A stretch of DNA of 64,000 nt, from contig NZ_PJME01000013.1 of the NCBI RefSeq assembly GCF_002954775.1, forward strand, positions 124,001-188,000. The letters are read 5' to 3'. This stretch comes from Streptomyces geranii (GTDB lineage Bacteria > Actinomycetota > Actinomycetes > Streptomycetales > Streptomycetaceae). This document shows positions 17,397-26,266 of the stretch, one piece after another; the stretch's first letter is position 1; each line of letters begins with the position of its first letter. The position numbers and the translations under genes were made by a program. The notes below the pieces were generated by a model. The model saw nothing but the letters and a program-made list of their open reading frames with translations. It ran no database searches and was not told where the DNA came from.

Positions 17397-19204
17397 CGTG
17401 GCCTGTGCTGCAGGGCGAGCAGCGCTTGGCGCAGTTCCGGCGCGTCGCTGGCTGCCAGGGCCAGGGATTCGGGGTCTGTGCCGGTCAAGCCTTCGCGTTC
17501 GATGAACAGTCGTGCGCAGGCCACCAGATCGGCGTGTGAGTCTCGTCCGTCGGTGTCGAACACGCCCCCCTGTTCGCCGACCGTGTTGAGTGCTTCGAAC
17601 GAGCCCCTGGCCTCACCTCCGTTTCCGCTGCTTACCCGAAGGGCACGTTCTCCGTCCGTGATGAGGACGAGGGGAGGCGGAAGCAGGTCCACGTTCTCAG
17701 TGATACGCCGAGCCATGCCCAGCAGTCGGGGATCAGCTGGGAGATAGACCCGCCCGTGATCGTCGACGTTCGCCGGGTCCGTTCGCACCACCCGTCCGAC
17801 GATCTGCCGGAACGACAGGAGGGTCAGACGGTTGGTCAGGTAGACCACGGCGCGCAGCCGTGGGATGTCGACGCCTTCGGAGACCATGTTGACCGCGACG
17901 ATCCACGGATCGTGCGAGGCGCGGAACAGACGGATCGCATTGGCCGGGTCGGGATCGTTGTCGTCATGGAGCCTGGAACAGGCGACGACCGGACGGAAGG
18001 CCAGTACTCGGGAAGCCATGTGACCGGCTACTCGGGCCGCGTGATCGCAGTCGATGCACACGACGAGACCGGCGGCATCAGTGTCTCCGCGCTGTCGGAG
18101 GCTGAGAAGATACTGGTTGGCGTCGATCAGCATCCGCTCGGCGATCGAGCCTTCACCAATCCACTCGATCGCGGCGCGCAAACGTCCCCTCTCCCTGGCC
18201 TGTGTCACGCCTGTGTCGTCGAAGGTGACGGAGTGGGTCTGGTGGTCAGGAGTGCGGAATGTCGTCTCGCCACGAGCCTCGACGAACTGAACGGGCCGGC
18301 AGGCGCTGTCGGTGATGGCGTGGTCGTACGAGTAGCGGTAGTGAGGGCGGGCGTTGCCTTCCTCGGAGGGTACGAACACGATCGGATCGCGGCCTGTGCG
18401 AAACGGTGTGCCGGTGAGCGACAAGATCCCCCACGCGCCCGCTGCGAATGCCTCCTGGGCCGAGATGCCCCATGCTGCGTTGGCCCCCGCGTGGTGGACC
18501 TCGTCGAAGATGACCAGCGTCTGCTGGCCGGGATCCGTCGCGTGGGCCAAGAACATCTCGGTGGATGAGAAGAGCGACTGGTACGTGATGACCACCCCGA
18601 GCCACTCATCACCGACGGGGTCGACAGCCCGCCAGTCACGTTGCGTCCGCAGCGGCAGCGTCGGCGCCCCCGGCGTTGCCGCCGACGACGCCCGTGCCCA
18701 ACCGTCCGCGATCGCCAGCGAAGGCACGACAACGAGCACACGTGAGATCTGCCCCTCGGCTGCCAGCTCGTAGGCCACTTCAAGGCCGAAGCGCGTCTTG
18801 CCAGAGCCCGGGCACGCTTCGACCAGGACGGGCTCTTGTCTCAGCCGGGACAGGACGATCGGCTTGGCGTCGGCCTGCCATGACCGCAACGGAGCCGTGC
18901 TCGGGCTGAGCCGGTCGGCGGAAAAACGGACACTCACGACCGACTGCGCCGTGCTGCCCTTGCGCAGATTGCAGGAACCACAGATCGCCTGGAGGTTCTC
19001 GATGCTGGTCCGCCCGCCCTGGCTCCACGGCACGATGTGGTCGCCCTGCATCAGGTCGAAGGGAATCGCGCGCCTACAGAGAGTGCAGACGCAGCCCTGC
19101 AACTGCCATGTGCGCCAGGTCTCCTGGCGCGTAAAGGTTCGCCGGGCATCGAGTGTCACGTAGGGAGGGTAACGAGCCGGGGACAAGGGGAGAACGGTGA
19201 CCAC
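17393..19204 (-). CDS. HNH nuclease - superfamily II helicase fusion
   Basis: A 603-aa protein. The N-terminal HNH domain has zinc cysteines CTLC (40-43) and CGSC (75-78), the catalytic DHIVPWSQGG (His56) and NLQAIC (Asn70). A DEAD/DEAH-type helicase follows: motif I CPGSGKT (about 126), motif II DEVH (about 231), motif III LTGTP, motif V SEGVDIP and motif VI QIVGRVVR. All key residues are present. The GTG start is preceded by AGGAGG six bases away. It is coupled to a 511-aa gene of unknown function. DNA translocation coupled to cleavage suggests a restriction-like defence role; that is inference from domains and setting. Confidence 0.88.
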   Translation of the reverse strand: MVTVLPLSPARYPPYVTLDARRTFTRQETWRTWQLQGCVCTLCRRAIPFDLMQGDHIVPWSQGGRTSIENLQAICGSCNLRKGSTAQSVVSVRFSADRLSPSTAPLRSWQADAKPIVLSRLRQEPVLVEACPGSGKTRFGLEVAYELAAEGQISRVLVVVPSLAIADGWARASSAATPGAPTLPLRTQRDWRAVDPVGDEWLGVVITYQSLFSSTEMFLAHATDPGQQTLVIFDEVHHAGANAAWGISAQEAFAAGAWGILSLTGTPFRTGRDPIVFVPSEEGNARPHYRYSYDHAITDSACRPVQFVEARGETTFRTPDHQTHSVTFDDTGVTQARERGRLRAAIEWIGEGSIAERMLIDANQYLLSLRQRGDTDAAGLVVCIDCDHAARVAGHMASRVLAFRPVVACSRLHDDNDPDPANAIRLFRASHDPWIVAVNMVSEGVDIPRLRAVVYLTNRLTLLSFRQIVGRVVRTDPANVDDHGRVYLPADPRLLGMARRITENVDLLPPPLVLITDGERALRVSSGNGGEARGSFEALNTVGEQGGVFDTDGRDSHADLVACARLFIEREGLTGTDPESLALAASDAPELRQALLALQHRPR

Positions 19205-19694
19205 CGAAATCCTCCTGCGGACGCTTCCACACGACGTCGGCCAACGGTCACCGCAGGACGCGACGACCTCCTCGGCAGCGTCGCACGCGAGGTCCGCCTG
19301 GCGGACGTCTCACGCCAAACGTATGTCCGAGCGGCCGAATGTCTCGGAGACGACTGCGGTATGGGCGAGGCGATGGACCGTGCCGTCGGCCAGGGTAGCC
19401 CTTGTGCGTTAGCAGGTGATGCCGGCTTCGGTGGAAGCACGGCATCTGGGAGCGGAGGCCGCAGGAACTGTAGGCCTTTTCTGCGATCATGCGGTCGGGC
19501 CTGCAGTGGCTCTGCTCACGAGAACTCGTGAGCAGAGCCACTGCAGAGTACAGAGAGCTGAAGAGGCTGGGGCAAGCAGGCCGCGATGAGGTACAACGGA
19601 CATCGCTGGGTACTCCGGGGCTGATGGTTGGCTTTTTGCGGGTTCCCACCGTGGGTATCCTTTCTCGTGCCCAGTAGCCAGGGGGAGCGGCCGT
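19205..19694. other. Intergenic region between divergent defence modules
   Basis: No convincing gene is present. The region contains the promoter side of the HNH-helicase operon, a perfect palindrome at 19501-19546, and the leader of the ABC-3C operon. Short open frames here overlap on both strands without ribosome sites or family resemblance. Confidence 0.5.
19501..19546. repeat. Perfect 46-bp palindrome (22-bp arms, AA centre)
   Basis: The 22 bases at 19501-19522 are the exact reverse complement of 19525-19546, with only AA between. Each arm begins or ends with a PstI-like CTGCAG and contains GTGGCTCTGCTCACGAG or its complement. There is no T-run on either side and the loop is too small for a normal terminator hairpin. 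It lies about 150 bases upstream of the first ABC-3C gene. It may be a cruciform, a mobile-element end-to-end junction or a protein-binding site. Confidence 0.85.
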
Positions 19695-20879
19695 ATGGGA
19701 AAGCCTGTGCACAGCGCTGCGGCCAGCGCGCTGGGCTACCAGCACCAGACCTGGTGGGCGTTACTGGAGCTGCTGAGGGCCAACCATGCGCGTCCCGACG
19801 CGGCGATCTGCCTAGAGCTTCATGACGACATCGCGTGGGAGCAAGCCGGATCGGCAACGGAACTCCTGCAGGTCAAACATCACCAGAAAGGCGACCGACA
19901 GCTCACGGACGCCTCTCCCGACGTGTGGCTGACCCTGAAGAACTGGCTCGACACGGTCGTGCCTTGTGACGTCGATGGGCCAGCACTGGTGCTCGTCTCC
20001 ACCCAACAGGCCAAGCCCGGCAGCGCGATGGCCGCACTCCGCCCTCACACGCGCAGCGAACAGGTAGCCCTGAGCGCGCTGGAACGCGCCGCCCTGCATG
20101 AGGCCTCTGGACGTATCCAGGAGGCTCGTGAGCAGTTCCTCGCGTTGGGGCAGGCGGACCGGGCCGCGTTCGTCTCACGGATCACAGTGATGGACTCTTC
20201 GCCGCACATCGAGGACATTCCCGCTCTCGTCCGCGCAGAACTCCGCTGGAACCTGCCGCCCGGGCACGAGGACCTCTTCCTGGCCATGGTGTGGCAGTGG
20301 TGGGACGAACAAGCACTGGCACTGCTGCAAAAGCGCAGACGGGCCGTGGACATCGGAATGGCCCGTGCGGCCATCGCCGGCCTGCGCGACCAGTTCACTC
20401 GCGCCCTGCTTCCCACCGTCGCTGCCCGCGAAGAGACCGGCGACGACGCCCTCATCACCGACTACGCCGATAGCCCCTTCGTCCACCAGATGAAGTGGGT
20501 GGGTTACCCGCCGGTGAACCTTCGGCGCTCGGTCATCGACTATCACCGCGCGCAGACCCAAGCCATCCGCTGGATCGCCGAAGAACTCGTCGCAGCGGAG
20601 GAACTTACCGCGCTCAGTCGCGACCTCGTCGACGAGTGGGAGACCGAGTTCGAGTGGATGCAGATCGAACTCGCCGCCACGACAGACGAAGCAACTAGAC
20701 AACGAGCAGGAGCCCGACTCCTCAGAGACCTTTCCCAGCGCAACGGCCCCTGCCTGCAGAACAGATACCACGAGGCGTTCTTCGTCCGCGGCCAGCGTCA
20801 CGAGCTCGCCGACGCGGGACGCGTGGGATGGCACCCTGAATTCCGAGACCGTATGCGCGCCTTTCAGGCACGATCATGA
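19695..20879 (+). CDS. ABC-3C system effector 1: PD-(D/E)xK-like nuclease with CTD
   Basis: A 394-aa protein, first gene of a three-component ABC system. The N-terminus has the layout of DUF4297/Cap4-type dsDNA nucleases: GYQHQ near residue 14, an acidic strand CLELHDD (Glu41, Asp44/45) and LLQVKHH (Gln59, Lys61), matching E-x(n)-Q-x-K. The remaining about 250 residues are helical and correspond to the C-terminal domain that ties effectors to the ATPase module in this class. GGGGGAG precedes the ATG. The stop overlaps the next gene by 4 bases. It is the equivalent of the gene at 26263-27474. Nuclease activity is inferred from motifs. Confidence 0.78.
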   Translation: MGKPVHSAAASALGYQHQTWWALLELLRANHARPDAAICLELHDDIAWEQAGSATELLQVKHHQKGDRQLTDASPDVWLTLKNWLDTVVPCDVDGPALVLVSTQQAKPGSAMAALRPHTRSEQVALSALERAALHEASGRIQEAREQFLALGQADRAAFVSRITVMDSSPHIEDIPALVRAELRWNLPPGHEDLFLAMVWQWWDEQALALLQKRRRAVDIGMARAAIAGLRDQFTRALLPTVAAREETGDDALITDYADSPFVHQMKWVGYPPVNLRRSVIDYHRAQTQAIRWIAEELVAAEELTALSRDLVDEWETEFEWMQIELAATTDEATRQRAGARLLRDLSQRNGPCLQNRYHEAFFVRGQRHELADAGRVGWHPEFRDRMRAFQARS

Positions 20880-21397
20880 CCACACCACCGACCGGGCAGA
20901 TCCGGGACCCTGCAGCAGAAACCGCCTGGAACGAACCAGCGGCCCTCGTTACCGCCATGCTCAACCCGGCGCTGATCGCCACCCTCCTGTCCACCGCCGC
21001 CGACGCCTACACACATCGGCAGACATCGGGCATGCCGTGGGCCCTGTCCTTCATCGCTGCCCCCATGGCACTGCACCAGGGCACACGAAGCGCGCTGCCC
21101 GCAAGCACCCGCACCCACCTGTCCACCTGGGTAAGCCGCCACCCCGTGCTATGGGCTGGCTTCCCCCGTCGCGCCAAGGTCATGGTGGCACCGGTGCGGG
21201 CAGGATTGCGATTCGCACTCCGCCACAACGTACTTGAACTGCATCACGACTGCCTCAAACAAGCCACCCAGCCGCGCACCGAGCCGCCTGAGAACACCGA
21301 GATGCATGACATCCTGCGCAGCGCCCGCCTGATCGGCGCCTGGATGGCCGATAACGAGACAGCCGCCATTTTCGCCGGACTCGGAGTGGAACCCTGA
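20876..21397 (+). CDS. ABC-3C system middle component 1
   Basis: A 173-aa small, mainly helical protein placed between effector and ATPase, the position of the middle component of ABC three-component systems. Features are a start with NEPAALVTAMLNPALIATLL and a final section with LIGAWMADNETAAIFAGLGV, both mirrored in the second copy (YNPAFTALV and LLGRWLPSTGSLSTVMTLLGV). It probably bridges the ATPase and the effector. The ATG overlaps the preceding stop (ATGA) and the ATPase starts 4 bases after its end. Confidence 0.75.
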   Translation: MTTPPTGQIRDPAAETAWNEPAALVTAMLNPALIATLLSTAADAYTHRQTSGMPWALSFIAAPMALHQGTRSALPASTRTHLSTWVSRHPVLWAGFPRRAKVMVAPVRAGLRFALRHNVLELHHDCLKQATQPRTEPPENTEMHDILRSARLIGAWMADNETAAIFAGLGVEP

Positions 21398-21401
21398 TCG
21401 C

Positions 21402-23348
21402 ATGCAGCTGCTCGCGCTGATCCTCTACAACGCCGACGGCGGCCGCCGCCTCGTCCCCTTCAGGACAGGAGCGCTTAACGTCGTCACCGGGCAGTCCGCA
21501 TCAGGCAAAAGCACACTGCTTGATATCTTCGAATACTGCACAGGACGCAAGACTGTCACCTTCCCGATCGGTCCCATGACCGACTCTGTCTCCTGGTACG
21601 CCGCCTTGTTCCAGCTGGAAAGCACACGCGCCTTCGTTGCCCGCCCTGCCCCGGGACCAGGCAAGAAGACCGCCGAACAAGTCATGCTGAAATTCGGTCC
21701 CGGTCTTGAGCCACCGCCCTACTCCGACCTCGCGCCAAACACCGACCGCTACACACTGCGCCAGCGACTGGGCCGGTTCATCGGTATCGAGGAGAACCAC
21801 AGCACCACGCCCCGCCGCCGCGGTCCCTCCGCCGTCGGCGCCCACCTGGGCCACGCAGCGATGCTGTGCCTGCAGGGCCAGAATGAGATCGCCGACAGCA
21901 ATCATCTCTTCCACCGGCAAAGCGACTGGAACGTCGCGTCAGCCCTCAAAGAGACACTGCCCTACTTTCTCGGTGTAGCCCCCCACGACCAGGCACGTAA
22001 GCACGCGCAACTCAACGCTGCACGCAGTCGTCTCACACAAGCAAAGAAAGACCTCGCTCAGGCCCAGGACCCAGACGGCATCGCCCACATCACCCTGGCT
22101 GCCCTCTGGCACGAGGCCCACACACTCAACCTGGTTCCGGCACCAGTCCCACCCGACGACTACGTGCAGGCCATGCAGACGCTCCAGGACGCCGTCCTCG
22201 CACCTGTCACCGAGCCAGCCCATGCTCTTGAGGAAGACCAGCGGAAGCTCGATCTCGAACAGACCTGCGTCGACCTGCGCGAGCAGCTCAGGGGATTCGC
22301 CGCAGACCGTCGCCTGCTCCTGGCCGAAACCGTCGCAGCAGACGACTACGCCACCTCCGCACACATCCCACGAGACCGACTGGCAAGCCTCGACCTCGTT
22401 ACTCACTCCCGGGACGACGACGCGAGCACCTGCGCACTGTGCGGCTCCGTCCTATCCCAACCGGACCCGACGATTAACGCGCTCAGGAACAGCCTCGACC
22501 GCCTTCAGCACCAGATCAACGGCATCGACGCCATGCGCCCGGCCCGACGCGCCGCCCTGGAAGGACTCCACCAACAAGCCACCCGGCTGCGCAGTCAGCT
22601 CCGTGCGACCGAACACGCTCTGCAGACACTCACACAGGAGGACCACACCAACGGACACCTCCCACACGGAGACCGTATCGACTTCGCCCGCGGACGCATC
22701 CACGGCATGCTCACCGCCCTACAGCACACCACGGGAGCTGACCTGGCACGACTGACCCAAGCACGAGACACGGCGAAAGCCACCGTAGATGCCCTCGTGG
22801 CTGAACTCGACCCCCGCGCAGTACACGAGGAACTCCTCGCCCGGCTCGGTCCGGTCAACCGTGACATCACACTCTGGGCCCATCAACTACAGCTTGAGCA
22901 CTGCAACCAAGGTGTGTACCTCAACCCGACCAAACTGACAGTCGAGTTCGGCACCCGAGCCGGCAGACTCCCGCTCTCACGACTGGGCAGCGGGAGCAAC
23001 TGGGTTGGTTACCACGTCTTGGCTCACCTGGCCCTGCACCGCTACTTCGTACGTCAGCGCAGACCGGTTCCGCGCATCCTGTTCCTCGACCAGCCTTCAC
23101 AAGTCTGGTTTCCCCGCACCAGTCAAGACGGCGACAACCACACTGATATGGACAGACCCGCGGCACAAGAGCTGTTCAAACTGATCCACGAAGTGGTCAA
23201 GGACCTGGCCCCCGACCTGCAGGTCATCGTCTGCGACCACGTGGACTTCCCGACGACGTGGTTCCAAGAAGCCGTCGTACACCGATGGCACCACAGCGAA
23301 AAGCTCGTTCCGGCGCACTGGGCCGACCTGGCAGGCTCCCCGCAATGA
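21402..23348 (+). CDS. ABC-3C system ATPase 1 (DUF3732, Rad50/SMC-like)
   Basis: A 648-aa SMC/Rad50-like ATPase. Walker A is GQSASGKST (30-38). The middle third is coiled-coil with a zinc-hook-like CALC motif (about residue 346). The ABC signature is the variant LGSGSNWVGYH and Walker B is ILFLDQPSQVWFP, with Gln in place of the usual Glu after Asp. A final VIVCDHVDF supplies the switch histidine. This set, especially DQPSQV-FP, is characteristic of DUF3732 proteins. It likely senses foreign or damaged nucleic acid and controls the nuclease effector. A short hairpin terminator follows. Confidence 0.85.
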   Translation: MQLLALILYNADGGRRLVPFRTGALNVVTGQSASGKSTLLDIFEYCTGRKTVTFPIGPMTDSVSWYAALFQLESTRAFVARPAPGPGKKTAEQVMLKFGPGLEPPPYSDLAPNTDRYTLRQRLGRFIGIEENHSTTPRRRGPSAVGAHLGHAAMLCLQGQNEIADSNHLFHRQSDWNVASALKETLPYFLGVAPHDQARKHAQLNAARSRLTQAKKDLAQAQDPDGIAHITLAALWHEAHTLNLVPAPVPPDDYVQAMQTLQDAVLAPVTEPAHALEEDQRKLDLEQTCVDLREQLRGFAADRRLLLAETVAADDYATSAHIPRDRLASLDLVTHSRDDDASTCALCGSVLSQPDPTINALRNSLDRLQHQINGIDAMRPARRAALEGLHQQATRLRSQLRATEHALQTLTQEDHTNGHLPHGDRIDFARGRIHGMLTALQHTTGADLARLTQARDTAKATVDALVAELDPRAVHEELLARLGPVNRDITLWAHQLQLEHCNQGVYLNPTKLTVEFGTRAGRLPLSRLGSGSNWVGYHVLAHLALHRYFVRQRRPVPRILFLDQPSQVWFPRTSQDGDNHTDMDRPAAQELFKLIHEVVKDLAPDLQVIVCDHVDFPTTWFQEAVVHRWHHSEKLVPAHWADLAGSPQ

Positions 23349-23352
23349 GGAT

Positions 23353-23369
23353 CTCCCGCTGCGCGGGAG
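23353..23369 (+). terminator. Hairpin after ABC-3C copy 1
   Basis: CTCCCGC-TGC-GCGGGAG is a perfect 7-bp stem with a 3-base loop starting 4 bases after the ATPase stop. There is no T-run, which is usual in Streptomyces terminators. Confidence 0.55.
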
Positions 23370-23454
23370 TCGCTGACTAGCTGGCCAGGATCGGTTGACG
23401 TGGTTTCAGGTTCACTGGTTCGGCTGTTGCCTGGTTGTCACCTGCACCGTGACT

Positions 23455-23583
23455 CGTGCTACGACCATCCTGCGCAACCTGGCCATCGGCGCCCTCCGGA
23501 TCGCCGGTCACGTCAACCTCGCCGCGGGCATCCGCCACCACGCCCGCGACACTACCCGCCCGCTCGCCATCCTCGGCATCACG
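23455..23583 (+). pseudogene. ISAs1-type transposase C-terminal fragment
   Basis: The frame reads RATTILRNLAIGALRIAGHV followed by NLAAGIRHHARDTTRPLAILG, which is the conserved C-terminal end of ISAs1-family transposases (pattern RN-AI--LR-AGH-N-A---RHHAR---RPL). No catalytic domain remains. The fragment lies between the two convergent ABC-3C systems and marks a recombination scar. Confidence 0.65.
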
Positions 23584-23603
23584 TGTGGACACATCGCCTG
23601 AAC

Positions 23604-23692
23604 AACAAGACAACCGCCGTGTGGACCGTCTCCTACTCTGCTCCCGGCAACGGGCGAGCGTCTCCACGCCCATCACCACGGTGCACCAGTAG
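23604..23692 (+). pseudogene. Decayed duplicate of the kinase 3' end
   Basis: This segment is closely similar to the last 30 codons of the Ser/Thr kinase gene at 14081-15775, including the stop and about 15 bases beyond (AGCCCGCCGACGG in both). A one-base deletion near 23649 shifts the frame: the first part reads NKTTAVWTVSYSAPGN and the last part STPITTVHQ only in another frame. It is therefore a non-functional remnant of a second kinase gene or of a duplicated block. Confidence 0.75.
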
Positions 23693-23822
23693 CCCGCCGA
23701 CGGCCGCGCCAGCACAGCAGTGGACGGTCGATCGGCACTTGGACCTGACGGCCCATGGTCAGCAGTCGGAAGCGCACTTTGGCAGGTGGGATTGAGCACA
23801 GCGTGAAGAGGGCGCGGAAGTG

Positions 23823-25778
23823 TCAGTCGTCATCGATCTCTTCGGTGATCCAACCCTGGGGTACGAGAGCCTGGCCGTTGCTGCGCCGCCAACGTGCTTC
23901 GACCGAGCTGCGGAAGGGCTCGTCGTCCAGGTCCGCGTGCTCCATCACGATCACCTGGAAGTCGCCGTCAAGGGCGTCGACCGTGTTCTGGATGGTCCTG
24001 TAGAGGTTGAGCAAGGCGGTTCTGTCGGGTCCGGCCAAGGCGGTGCCGTCTGGGGCGTCTTCGGGGAAGTAAACCTGGGACGGCTGGTCGAGGATGAGGA
24101 AGCGGGGCACGGGATTGCGTTGTTCGGAGAACCACTCGTGCATGCTGAGGAGGGTGGCGACGTGGTAGCCGAGCCAGTTCTCGCCGCCGCCCATGTCGGC
24201 CAGGCGGACCGGTCCGCGGGTGGTGTCCGCGACGACGGTCAGCCCTCGCGGGTCAAGGCGGATGGGTGACTCCTTGTGTTCGAGATCCAGGGCGACGGCC
24301 TTGTCCTTGATCTTCGTGTTGATCCGGGAGACGAAGCTGTTGAGCCGGTCGTCTCGTGCTCCGGCTCCGATCGCCTCCTCAAGTTCTACGATCTTCGCTC
24401 TGATCTCTTCGCGCCGGTCCACGACTTGAGGCCCTTGGACGTGGCGTCCGGCCGTCTCCAGGAAAAGACTGATGCGGCCTTGGACAAGCACCGCTCGTCG
24501 CGCGGCGTCCGCCTGGCCTTGCGCAGCGCGCTGTCCGGCGGTCAGCGTATCGAGCTGCTCCTGATTGCGGCCCAGAGCACTGCGGATCTCCTGCAGCGTG
24601 CCTTCTTCCGCTGCGATGAGGGCGTTGATTTCGGGGGTGTCGCTGCCGATGACGGTCATGTCGGCGTCGAGGCGGCCGAGGTCGCGGTTGATGACCTCCG
24701 CGATCTGGCTCAACTGAGGCTGGTGGCTGTCGCACACCGGGCAACGAGCCTCCCGGTCCGGGGCGTTGGCAGGTGTGAAGAGGTTGAGCGTGGCCAGGCG
24801 GGCATGCTGCTCTGCCGCTTGCTCGAGAAATTCACCATTCTCCCGAGCTGCTCGCTTCAGGTTGGCGATGCGGGCGCGAGCCCGTCCGTGCCGCTCACGC
24901 AGCTCTCGGCGCTGCTCAACGAGGGCGGCGACCGGATCCTCTCCGGCATCAGGCGTCTGCGTGGGGGCGGTCTCGGCGATGGCACCGCGCAGATGTTCCA
25001 CCGCCCCCTCTGCCGTCATGTCCTCCCGAGGCAGCGGTTCCAGCAGACCTGCCTCGACGGCTTCGGTCACCAGGGCCAGTGCCTGCCCGGACGCCGGCGA
25101 CAGGCTGCGGGCAGCAGCCACCGCCGCCTCCATCTGCGCGAGGTCCTGACGCAGCAGACGCAGCCGGTTTTCCAGCAGCGCCTGCTCGGGATCGACGGCA
25201 CCGAGGAAGTAGGGGATCATCGCCCGGATCGTCGCCGGCAGGAACTCCTCGCCCTGCGAGTGGAACAGCAGGTCCGGATTGGCGACCTCGTTCTGCTTCT
25301 GCAGACAGAAGAAGAGCGCATGGCGCACCGACGGCGGGATCGGGGTAGCGCTGCGCACGGCCGGGATCCGCACCGTTCGGTCGATACCGGCGAACTCCGA
25401 CAAGACATCCTTGGCGATGTCGAGCGGGGTGGAGAAGGTCAGCTCGGAGCGCTGCGGCGGCGGTGCGTCAAGGGCTTGGGAGACGACGCACATCGTGGTC
25501 GCGGTGGCAGCCTTGCCCGCTGGAGCCGGCCGTGCGACGAACAGCTGCCGTTGGTCCTTGACCAGGGTGACGGCGAAGACCTGGACGAAGTTGCGCAGGG
25601 CCGCGCCCTTGATGACGTAGTCCTTGCTGGCCAGGCAGTAGTCGACGATGTTGAGCAGGGCGCTCTTCCCGCGTCGCGAGTCGCCGGTGATGATGTTGAG
25701 CTTGCCGGTCTTGAAGGGGACGGTGCGGATGCGGCCGTCTTCGTTGTAGATCGAGATGGCGCTGATCTGGAACGTCAC
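23823..25778 (-). CDS. ABC-3C system ATPase 2 (DUF3732, Rad50/SMC-like)
   Basis: A 651-aa paralogue of the ATPase at 21402. Walker A is GDSRRGKSA (32-40), the hook motif CPVC lies near residue 348, the signature is MGGGENWLGYH, Walker B is FLILDQPSQVYFPED and the switch region is VIVMEHADL. Coiled-coil flanks the hook. Overall organisation is identical to copy 1 but sequence identity is clearly low outside motifs, so this is an independent family member and not a recent duplicate. Third gene of its operon; its ATG overlaps the middle-component stop by 4 bases. Its 3' end faces that of copy 1. Confidence 0.85.
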   Translation of the reverse strand: MTFQISAISIYNEDGRIRTVPFKTGKLNIITGDSRRGKSALLNIVDYCLASKDYVIKGAALRNFVQVFAVTLVKDQRQLFVARPAPAGKAATATTMCVVSQALDAPPPQRSELTFSTPLDIAKDVLSEFAGIDRTVRIPAVRSATPIPPSVRHALFFCLQKQNEVANPDLLFHSQGEEFLPATIRAMIPYFLGAVDPEQALLENRLRLLRQDLAQMEAAVAAARSLSPASGQALALVTEAVEAGLLEPLPREDMTAEGAVEHLRGAIAETAPTQTPDAGEDPVAALVEQRRELRERHGRARARIANLKRAARENGEFLEQAAEQHARLATLNLFTPANAPDREARCPVCDSHQPQLSQIAEVINRDLGRLDADMTVIGSDTPEINALIAAEEGTLQEIRSALGRNQEQLDTLTAGQRAAQGQADAARRAVLVQGRISLFLETAGRHVQGPQVVDRREEIRAKIVELEEAIGAGARDDRLNSFVSRINTKIKDKAVALDLEHKESPIRLDPRGLTVVADTTRGPVRLADMGGGENWLGYHVATLLSMHEWFSEQRNPVPRFLILDQPSQVYFPEDAPDGTALAGPDRTALLNLYRTIQNTVDALDGDFQVIVMEHADLDDEPFRSSVEARWRRSNGQALVPQGWITEEIDDD

Positions 25779-26266
25779 GGCCGGACTCCTAGCAGTGTCA
25801 TGACGGTACTGAGGCTGCCCGTGCTGGGGAGCCAGCGCCCGAGCAAGTGGGCCGCCTTCTGGATGGCCTGGACTTCGTCCGTGCCGCCGTTGATCGTTTT
25901 CGTGAGTCGTCTCGGCACCACGGTGAGCTGGCCCTCTTCATCGACGTGCAGGGCGTCGCTCTGCAAGGCCAGGAGCAGGCCGGGGCGGACCACGGCGGCC
26001 AGGGCGGTGGCGTTCTGTGACATGGTCACTTTGACGCTCTTGTTCTCCTCCAGCCATCGGGTCAGCCCGCTGTTGAGGGTTTTCGGCAGCGGGCGGCGCA
26101 CGGCCGGCTGCAGGGCCATTACGGCGGACAGGACGGCAACCGCGATCGGGCATGGCCGGCTGTACTGGACTTCGTGGCCCTGGACGGCGCGGCAGGTGAC
26201 CAGTGCGGTGAACGCCGGGTTGTACAGGGCGCGTTCTTCCCGGCTGAATTGAGTGAGGGTGTTCAC
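25775..26266 (-). CDS. ABC-3C system middle component 2
   Basis: A 163-aa helical protein beginning MNTLTQFSREERALYNPAFT (GTG start). The start is set by the GTGA overlap with the effector stop; a longer in-frame reading exists but runs through the effector gene in another frame and is rejected. The C-terminus ends LLGRWLPSTGSLSTVMTLLG, like copy 1. It contains the cysteine-poor, Leu/Ala-rich pattern expected of the bridging subunit. Stop and ATPase start overlap by 4 bases. Confidence 0.75.
   Translation of the reverse strand: MNTLTQFSREERALYNPAFTALVTCRAVQGHEVQYSRPCPIAVAVLSAVMALQPAVRRPLPKTLNSGLTRWLEENKSVKVTMSQNATALAAVVRPGLLLALQSDALHVDEEGQLTVVPRRLTKTINGGTDEVQAIQKAAHLLGRWLPSTGSLSTVMTLLGVRP

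Noticed and set aside
19248..19745. Minus-strand frame with RMIAEKAYSS, similar to a DDE transposase segment
   Set aside because: Resemblance covers about ten residues only and the rest does not fit; could be chance, so not annotated as a transposase relic.
24276..26252. Long plus-strand open frame of 658 codons
   Set aside because: It lies opposite the ABC-3C ATPase and middle component, whose motifs are intact on the minus strand.
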